Of a stretch of DNA of 35,551 bases, positions 30,334 through 35,551 are shown one piece after another. Under the pieces are notes generated by a model, which made no database searches, had not been told where the DNA came from, and worked only from the letters and a program-made list of their open reading frames with translations. The stretch is taken from assembly GCA_045125655.1 (NCBI GenBank), contig JBGVNP010000057.1, forward strand, positions 1 to 35,551, read 5' to 3'. Within the stretch, counting starts at the first letter, position 1. Each line of letters starts with the position of its first letter. The DNA comes from RGIG4608 sp045125655 (GTDB lineage: Bacteria > Bacillota > Clostridia > Oscillospirales > CAG-272). Both the position numbers and the translations under genes were made by a program.

Positions 30334-33213
30334 ATGAAAATAAAGGACAAGCTTATTTCAATAAAAAATGACGAGCGTCTCATCTCTGCGCGCAAGGAAT
30401 ACGGCTATCTCGGATATTCCTTCCTTTTGCCCGCACTCATCATGCTCGCTATATATTTTACGCTCGGACACAAGCCCATCGGCAACTTCTCCGTGCTCAC
30501 TCTCGATCTCAATGCACAGTACGTTTACTTCTATGAGGCACTGCGCGATTTCGTGTGGGGGGATAGCTCACTTCTCTACTCCTTCTCGCGTTCTCTCGGT
30601 GGTGAATTTATGGGAATATACGCTTACTATATCGCAAGTCCTCTTTCGTATATAGTTGCGCTTTTCCCAAAATCAATGATGCTCTTTGCATTGCTCCTTA
30701 TAATCGTTATAAAGATCGGTCTTTGCGGACTTTTCTTTGGCTTTTATCTGCACAAGCAATCGCCAAATATAGATAAAAGCAAAATTTTGCTCTTCTCAAC
30801 TATGTACGCCCTTAGCGCGTACGCTATAACGTATCAAAACAACATAATGTGGCTTGACGGGCTATTTCTTCTCCCCTTGCTCACATATTCCGTTGAAAGA
30901 CTTGTAAAAGAAGGAAGATTCAAGCTCTATACCGTGATACTTGCTCTCATGATGGCAAGTCATTACTATATCGGCTATATGCTTTGCTGGTACACGCTTT
31001 TCTGCTTTTTCTTCACCTATTTCAAAGAAGATTCAAGCTCTGTAAACCCTAAAGGAGAAAAGCTTCACTTTATAAAATCCTTTGCCCGTATAGGCGTTTC
31101 AACTCTTATTGGCATCGGAATGTCCGCGTTTATTATCGGCTCGGCTTATTACTCGCTCCAATTTGGAAAGAGCGAATTTTCAGAGCCAAATTGGGACTTT
31201 TTTGCGAGATTCGACCTCTTCGATCTCTTCCCAAGACTTTTGCCCGGAGCATACGATACCGTAATGCACGAGGGACTCCCCCTTCTCTACTGCGGAGTGC
31301 TCACGCTTCTGCTTTTGCCGATATACGTGATGGCAAAGCGCGTGAAGAACCGCGAAAAGGTATTTTACATTGGATTTACGCTTTTGTACGTTCTCATAAT
31401 GGTGATAAATCCTACCGACCTTGTAATGCACGGCTTCCAAGAGCCAAACTGCCTAAACTACAGATACAGCTTTATCGTTATCTTCCTTATGCTCGTGATG
31501 GCATATAAGGCGTTTTGCGAGATTGAGGAGCACTCTCCAAAGAAGATCTTTGCAACGGGTGCAATTATTCTTGCTCTTTTGCTTGTAGCACAAAAGATGA
31601 ATTTCCCGAACTTCATTCTTGAGGATACCGAAAGCCACAAATACGGCTTTGAAGCCGGAAAGCTCCCGTTTGTATGGGTAATTTTGTTCACCATCGTTGC
31701 AGTTTTTGCGATTGGTGCTCTCACCTGCCATCTTATAAAGGCACAGGATAAAAAATCAGCCGCAGGATTTCTCATTCTTGCAGTCTGCGTTGAGCTTTTC
31801 TTTAACGGTCTTGTAACCTTTGCATCCATGAATTTTGATATAGGTTGGGGTACATACTCCTCCTATGCAGATTACTTCAAAACGCTCACCCCGATAGTTC
31901 AAACTGTTCAAAAAAGTGACAAAACCTTCTATCGCTCGGAGAAAACAAGTCACCGTTGCACAAATGACAATATGGCTCTTGCCATAAAGGGACTTTCAAA
32001 TTCCACATCCACTCTCAATCAAAAGGCGATCGACCTTATTGATTATCTCGGCTTTTATTCGGATGCACATTGGACGCAGTATCTCGGCTCAACACCGATA
32101 ACCGATTCCATCTTCGGCATAAAATATATCTATTCCGAAAAGAACAATGCCTCCAACAAGGAAATTGCCGCTCAAAATGAATTTATGGACAGATTCTATG
32201 AGCTTTATAAGGAAGACGGCAATTATTATGCCTATAAAAATCCCTATGCTCTTGGACTTGCATTCGGCGTAAGCGAGGCAATTAAAAATATTGAGACAGA
32301 TTTCTCGTACGATTACGAAACCACCGAGGGCATCAAAAATCCCTTTGAATCGCAGAATATCTTGCTCAATGCATTACTTGGAAACAGCACGGACGATCAA
32401 ATAGAATTTTTCAAATCCATCCCTCTTAAGCGTGGCACGAATATCACCTCCACATCGGGTTCACTCGGCGGATTATCTCTCAACTACAATGCGACCACAA
32501 GCGATATTGAGAATTACCGATTAATTTTCAAATTCAAGGTTAAAAGTAGCGGTCCGCTCTTCCTTTTCATTCCCTATACCTATGCAAGTAGCTTCACCGT
32601 GTTTGAGGGAGAGGAATACCTTGTAAGTAACAGTGACCATGCGAGAATAATCTCTCTCGGCTATCGCGAAAAGGATGAAGAAATCGAGCTTAAATTCCGT
32701 CTTGATAGCGGCAATCTCCGTTTCTTCAAGGAAACAGATTACCTCTATACGCTTGACATGGACGAGTTTGAGCACGCCATCGAAAAGCTTATGCAAACAA
32801 GTCTTGTTACAAGTGAAAAATCAACCGATGACCATATTTTCGGCTCACTCACAACGCACGAAAGCAATAAAACGATCATGACTACCATTCCCTACGATAA
32901 GGGCTGGAAGGTATTCGTTGACGGCAAGCAGGTAGATACCTATGCGATATACGGTGATTCTCTTATCGCCTTTGATATTGAAAGTGCGGGCGAGCACGAT
33001 ATTGAATTCAAATATATGCCCGATATTTACGTTATAACGGGTATAATTTCAGCCGCTTCAACTATTATTTTTATCATTCTTGTGGTTATTGATTACAGAA
33101 AAAAGAAAAGATCACCTGTTTGTACTTCCGAAATCTGTGAGGAAACGGAGATAGCAGAAGCAGAATTGACCGAAATGCAAGAAATTAATGAAAAAACAGA
33201 AGGAGAAAACTGA
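30334..33213 (+). CDS. YfhO family multi-pass membrane glycosyltransferase
   Basis: A 959-residue membrane protein of the YfhO family, GT-C-like enzymes that move sugars from lipid carriers to extracytoplasmic polymers; the Bacillus and Listeria members act on teichoic acids. About 12 membrane helices occupy residues 25-500. The early loop TLDLNAQYVYFYEALRDFVWG contains the conserved acidic residue expected of the active site. SRSLGGEFMGIYAYYIASPL and YQNNIMWLDGLFLLPLL are typical family blocks. Residues 510-895 form a large outward domain with beta-rich repeats, closed by a last helix (IYVITGIISAASTIIFIILVV) and a Lys/Glu-rich cytoplasmic tail. GGAGATAAT precedes the ATG. The stop shares a base with the ruvA start (TGATG), so ruvA translation is coupled to it. 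The sugar and acceptor are unknown. Confidence 0.9.
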   Translation: MKIKDKLISIKNDERLISARKEYGYLGYSFLLPALIMLAIYFTLGHKPIGNFSVLTLDLNAQYVYFYEALRDFVWGDSSLLYSFSRSLGGEFMGIYAYYIASPLSYIVALFPKSMMLFALLLIIVIKIGLCGLFFGFYLHKQSPNIDKSKILLFSTMYALSAYAITYQNNIMWLDGLFLLPLLTYSVERLVKEGRFKLYTVILALMMASHYYIGYMLCWYTLFCFFFTYFKEDSSSVNPKGEKLHFIKSFARIGVSTLIGIGMSAFIIGSAYYSLQFGKSEFSEPNWDFFARFDLFDLFPRLLPGAYDTVMHEGLPLLYCGVLTLLLLPIYVMAKRVKNREKVFYIGFTLLYVLIMVINPTDLVMHGFQEPNCLNYRYSFIVIFLMLVMAYKAFCEIEEHSPKKIFATGAIILALLLVAQKMNFPNFILEDTESHKYGFEAGKLPFVWVILFTIVAVFAIGALTCHLIKAQDKKSAAGFLILAVCVELFFNGLVTFASMNFDIGWGTYSSYADYFKTLTPIVQTVQKSDKTFYRSEKTSHRCTNDNMALAIKGLSNSTSTLNQKAIDLIDYLGFYSDAHWTQYLGSTPITDSIFGIKYIYSEKNNASNKEIAAQNEFMDRFYELYKEDGNYYAYKNPYALGLAFGVSEAIKNIETDFSYDYETTEGIKNPFESQNILLNALLGNSTDDQIEFFKSIPLKRGTNITSTSGSLGGLSLNYNATTSDIENYRLIFKFKVKSSGPLFLFIPYTYASSFTVFEGEEYLVSNSDHARIISLGYREKDEEIELKFRLDSGNLRFFKETDYLYTLDMDEFEHAIEKLMQTSLVTSEKSTDDHIFGSLTTHESNKTIMTTIPYDKGWKVFVDGKQVDTYAIYGDSLIAFDIESAGEHDIEFKYMPDIYVITGIISAASTIIFIILVVIDYRKKKRSPVCTSEICEETEIAEAELTEMQEINEKTEGEN

Positions 33214-33842
33214 TGTTTTATTATATTGAGGGCAGGCTTGCCCACCTTGATTATAGCTTTGCCGTACTTGATGCAAACGGCGTTGGCTATAAGATGACTA
33301 TAACTCAAACAACGTATGAATCAATACCCCCGCACCTTTCGGTTGCAGAAGCTCCTACGGTACGACTTTATACCTATATGGCAGTACGCGAGGACGGCAT
33401 TGAGCTTTTCGGATTCGCCAACGAGAGTGAGCTTGAGGCATTTAAGATGCTTATCACAGTTTCTGGAATCGGTCCTAAGGCGGCAATCTCCATTTTGTCC
33501 GTTTTCACACCCGATAAGCTTGCTATAGCTATTATGAACGAGGATACAAAAGCAATCGCAAAGGCAAATGGAATTGGAAAAAAGACCGCCGCGCGCGTAG
33601 TTCTTGAGCTTAAGGATAAGGTCTCCGCATCCTTTAGCGAGAGTGCTTCCATTGTCGAATCCACTGCAAACACTGCGATCTCCACACCCGTAGGAAGCTC
33701 CAAGCTCTCCGATGCACAGAGCGCACTTCTTGTTCTCGGCTACACCAAGAGCGAGGTCGTTGCAGCATTGCGCGGAGTTGATATTTCAAATAAAGAAACT
33801 GACGATATTATACGTCTTGCACTTAAAAATCTCAGTAGATAA
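33213..33842 (+). CDS. ruvA: Holliday junction branch migration protein RuvA
   Basis: A 209-residue RuvA, which forms tetramers that hold the four-way junction flat while RuvB pumps DNA. The N-terminal OB fold opens with MFYYIEGRLAHLDYSFAVLD and ends near YTYMAVREDGIELFGF. Domain II holds the helix-hairpin-helix pair LITVSGIGPKAAISILS and KANGIGKKTAARVVLELKDK. A Ser/Ala/Thr-rich flexible linker (about 145-170) leads to domain III, LSDAQSALLVLGYTKSEVV, which contacts RuvB. AGAAGGAG lies 7 bases upstream. It overlaps the YfhO gene by one base and precedes ruvB by 14 bases. Confidence 0.97.
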   Translation: MFYYIEGRLAHLDYSFAVLDANGVGYKMTITQTTYESIPPHLSVAEAPTVRLYTYMAVREDGIELFGFANESELEAFKMLITVSGIGPKAAISILSVFTPDKLAIAIMNEDTKAIAKANGIGKKTAARVVLELKDKVSASFSESASIVESTANTAISTPVGSSKLSDAQSALLVLGYTKSEVVAALRGVDISNKETDDIIRLALKNLSR

Positions 33843-33856
33843 GGAGGAAGAATTAT

Positions 33857-34924
33857 ATGCGTTATAAAGAAGATTACGATTTTGAAAATAGCTATGAGGA
33901 GCGCACAGTTTCTCCCTCTATGACGGGTGATGATGCTCGCGAAAACGAGCTTCGTCCTCAAAGCATTGATGAATATATCGGACAGGAAAAGGCAAAAGAA
34001 AATCTTAAGGTGTATATTGAAGCGGCAAAGCTTAGAGGTGACGCTCTCGACCACGTGCTCCTCTACGGCCCCCCTGGTCTTGGTAAAACAACCCTCTCCC
34101 ACATTATTGCAAATGAAATGGGAGTGAATATCAAAATAACCTCAGGTCCCGCAATCGAAAAGCAGGGCGACCTTGTTGCAATACTTACAGGACTTGAAAA
34201 CGGCGACGTTCTCTTTATCGATGAAATACACCGTCTTTCCCGTTCCATTGAAGAAGTTCTCTATCCCGCTATGGAGGACTATTCCGTTGACATCATCATC
34301 GGCAAGGGTCCTGCGGCGAGAAGCATAAGAATAGATCTCCCCAAGTTCACCCTTATCGGTGCTACAACGCGCGCAGGTCAGCTCACCACACCTCTACGCG
34401 ACAGATTCGGAGTGCTTCTCAAGCTTGAGCTTTACACTCCCGAGGAGCTTGCTACCATTGTAAAGAGAAGCGCGAAAATTTTGGGTATCAATATTACGGA
34501 GGACGGCGCACTTGAACTTGCAAGCCGTTCAAGAGGTACACCCCGTATTGCAAACCGTTTGCTCAAGCGTGTGCGCGACTTTGCTATGGTTATGGGCGAC
34601 GGTATCATCAATTGCGAGATCGCAAGATACTCCCTCGACAAGCTTGAAATTGACGAGCTCGGTCTTGACAGTCTTGACAGACGTATGCTTGAAACGATCA
34701 TTCGATTCTATAACGGCGGTCCCGTTGGACTTGACACCATCGCCGCTACGATCGGTGAAGAAGCGATCACCATTGAGGACGTTTGTGAGCCGTATCTCTT
34801 GCAGATTGGCTTCCTCTCAAGAACCCCAAAAGGACGCTGCGTAACTGCACTTGCATACGAGCATCTTGGAATTCCCTACCGTCCAAACGGCAAAACAGAC
34901 TCAAGTCAAACTACAATAATTTAA
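33857..34924 (+). CDS. ruvB: Holliday junction branch migration ATPase RuvB
   Basis: A 355-residue AAA+ hexameric motor that drives branch migration at RuvA-bound junctions. It has the family entry ELRPQSIDEYIGQEKAKENL, Walker A in LYGPPGLGKTTLSHIIANEM, Walker B in DVLFIDEIHRLSRSIEEVLY, sensor 1 in LIGATTRAGQL, and the arginine-finger region LTTPLRDRFG. The C-terminal winged helix has GGPVGLDTIAATIGEE and LQIGFLSRTPKGR. The N-terminus carries about 20 extra acidic residues (YKEDYDFENSYEE) before the conserved core. AAGGAGGAAG lies just upstream of the ATG. It is the last gene before a strong terminator. Confidence 0.98.
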   Translation: MRYKEDYDFENSYEERTVSPSMTGDDARENELRPQSIDEYIGQEKAKENLKVYIEAAKLRGDALDHVLLYGPPGLGKTTLSHIIANEMGVNIKITSGPAIEKQGDLVAILTGLENGDVLFIDEIHRLSRSIEEVLYPAMEDYSVDIIIGKGPAARSIRIDLPKFTLIGATTRAGQLTTPLRDRFGVLLKLELYTPEELATIVKRSAKILGINITEDGALELASRSRGTPRIANRLLKRVRDFAMVMGDGIINCEIARYSLDKLEIDELGLDSLDRRMLETIIRFYNGGPVGLDTIAATIGEEAITIEDVCEPYLLQIGFLSRTPKGRCVTALAYEHLGIPYRPNGKTDSSQTTII

Positions 34925-34927
34925 AAC

Positions 34928-34959
34928 AAAAATCCCCACCGTGTCGGTGGGGATTTTTT
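34928..34959 (+). terminator. Terminator of the yfhO-ruvAB operon
   Basis: AAAAATCCCCACCG and CGGTGGGGATTTTTT enclose a 3-base loop. The stem is GC-rich, the U-tract is strong, and it starts 4 bases after the ruvB stop. Confidence 0.92.
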
Positions 34960-35026
34960 CTTCTATGAAAGTAAACAAATTGGGATTTAACGGGGAGTTT
35001 AAAAAGTTAGTTTAAGAAAAGAGGAT

Positions 35027-35048
35027 GCCACTTTTTTGGAAAAGTGGC
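35027..35048. repeat. Hairpin GCCACTTTT/AAAAGTGGC
   Basis: A perfect 9-bp stem with a 4-base loop, followed by GCAAAAACC. It could be a cryptic terminator, but there is no U-tract on the plus strand. Confidence 0.55.
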
Positions 35049-35121
35049 GCAAAAACCTTTTAATCAGCTTCGCGCAATAGCCATATAGTTTGTGCTGATT
35101 TGGCAAGACTCCGCGCAAATC

Positions 35122-35231
35122 GTTCCGCGCGAGATTCTATCGCGCCCTTGTGTCATTCTGGAGGGAACGGAGTGACCGATAGAATCTCGGTACGGACGCA
35201 AGGGCAGCTCCAGAATGACAACGCGCGGAAC
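35122..35231. repeat. Interleaved inverted repeats (nested intergenic repeat units)
   Basis: Four inverted pairs occur: GTTCCGCGCG (35122-35131 with 35222-35231), GAGATTCTATCG (35131-35142 with 35177-35188), GCCCTTG (35144-35150 with 35199-35205) and TGTCATTCTGGAG (35151-35163 with 35208-35220). Their order is A B C D B' C' D' A', so the inner three cross one another. The forward block 35151-35188 is one complete unit lying inside a split, reversed copy. Confidence 0.75.
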
Positions 35232-35396
35232 ATAACGTTTTTCTCGCCATTTTAACAGGCGTCACGAGAACCCCCAAAACTCGGCTTCGCTCGTTTCGGG
35301 GAACCCCTGCCTCGAAAAACTGTGATTTGCTACCTCAACTAACTGTTTTGTTGTTAGCACAGACTTTGAAATTATGCGCAAAGTAAGTAAATTTTA

Positions 35397-35423
35397 GAAA
35401 ATTACTCCGCAGGAGTGATTTTC
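35397..35423. repeat. Hairpin GAAAATTACTCC/GGAGTGATTTTC
   Basis: A 12-bp stem with one G-T pair and a 3-base loop. Confidence 0.55.
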
Positions 35424-35426
35424 GTA

Positions 35427-35489
35427 GTTTTGAAAGTACAATGCCGACCGTCGTACTTGTACGTAAGGGCGGTATTGTAATTTCAAAAC
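35427..35489. repeat. 63-base stem-loop with 20-base arms
   Basis: Arms 35427-35446 and 35470-35489 are complementary at 18 of 20 positions (GTTTTGAAAGTACAATGCCG with an inverted partner). The loop contains the small palindrome GTACTTGTAC. Confidence 0.6.
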
Positions 35490-35490
35490 C

Positions 35491-35512
35491 GATAATTCAT
35501 TTTTGAATTATC
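35491..35512. repeat. Hairpin GATAATTCA/TGAATTATC
   Basis: A perfect 9-bp stem with a TTTT loop, directly beside the preceding stem-loop. Confidence 0.5.
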
Positions 35513-35551
35513 GAAAATTTATGCAAAATCAGCTCAAACCAAAGCGGTTGT

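Larger units (their letters stand above)
34960..35551. other. Gene-free region filled with inverted repeats
   Basis: I find no credible coding frame in this 590-base stretch. It carries at least five separate stem-loops listed below plus an interleaved repeat. Base composition switches between GC-rich repeat units and AT-rich stems. No promoter or terminator of the quality seen elsewhere is present. Confidence 0.7.

Noticed and set aside
35027..35551. CRISPR array
   Set aside because: The repeats are inverted, differ from one another and have no regular spacing; there are no cas genes.

Overview
The window looks like chromosomal DNA of a low-to-moderate GC Bacillota of the class Clostridia, probably an uncultured anaerobic gut or fermenter lineage. 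The grounds are GlgC/GlgD pairing, RicT, ClpE-type ATPase, EcfA1-A2-T, a 2[4Fe-4S] ferredoxin, an iron-type alcohol dehydrogenase, strong AGGAGG ribosome binding sites and textbook TTGACA-17-TATAAT promoters. I see no tRNA, rRNA, CRISPR array, transposase, integrase or phage gene. Taxonomy below class cannot be settled from the sequence alone.

Layout. (1) 1-1950: a small membrane protein on the minus strand, then ssrA (tmRNA, 792-1184). An islet of about 0.7 kb follows directly. It carries a four-helix-bundle (23S rRNA intervening-sequence type) protein and ends in a second, imperfect copy of the ssrA 3' end. (2) 1951-4330: an iron-type alcohol dehydrogenase with a Rex-like operator on its -10 box, and a SLOG-fold protein behind a structured leader RNA with its own promoter and terminator. 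(3) 7374 down to 4335: an apparent minus-strand operon of lipoprotein, GNAT acetyltransferase, smpB and a DUF1846 protein. SmpB is the protein partner of the nearby tmRNA. (4) 15708 down to 7498: a glycogen operon glgC-glgD-glgA-glgP-GH13 amylase from one strong promoter. (5) 15984-20802, plus strand: holB-ricT, a ferredoxin with its own promoter and terminator, then a tRNA adenine methyltransferase, a TtcA-like tRNA thiolase and nnrD. This resembles the holB-ricT-yabA-trmN region of Bacillus subtilis. (6) 29918 down to 20846: a tightly packed nine-gene minus-strand unit ruvC, SAM methyltransferase, ecfA1, ecfA2, ecfT, truA, DUF5711, cvpA, clpE-like. (7) 30115-34924, plus strand, divergent from ruvC: DUF951, YfhO-type membrane glycosyltransferase, ruvA, ruvB, terminator. 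(8) 34960-35551: gene-free DNA filled with inverted repeats, including an interleaved pair that looks like one repeat copy inserted into another of opposite orientation.

How the genes work together. tmRNA and SmpB rescue stalled ribosomes. GlgC/D make ADP-glucose, GlgA polymerises it, and GlgP and the amylase mobilise the polymer. No branching enzyme is in the window. RuvA, RuvB and RuvC process Holliday junctions but sit in two divergent operons sharing a 196-bp promoter region. EcfA1A2T form a transport energising module without a local substrate-binding S component. RicT, the ferredoxin and the TtcA-like enzyme form a run of likely iron-sulfur proteins beside tRNA modification genes.

The best leads for something undescribed are the structured leader/attenuator ahead of the SLOG gene (4082-4243), the ssrA-attached islet with its nested palindrome (1166-1884), the lipoprotein with two identically spaced WHx4C/CxxC modules, and the interleaved repeat at 35122-35231.
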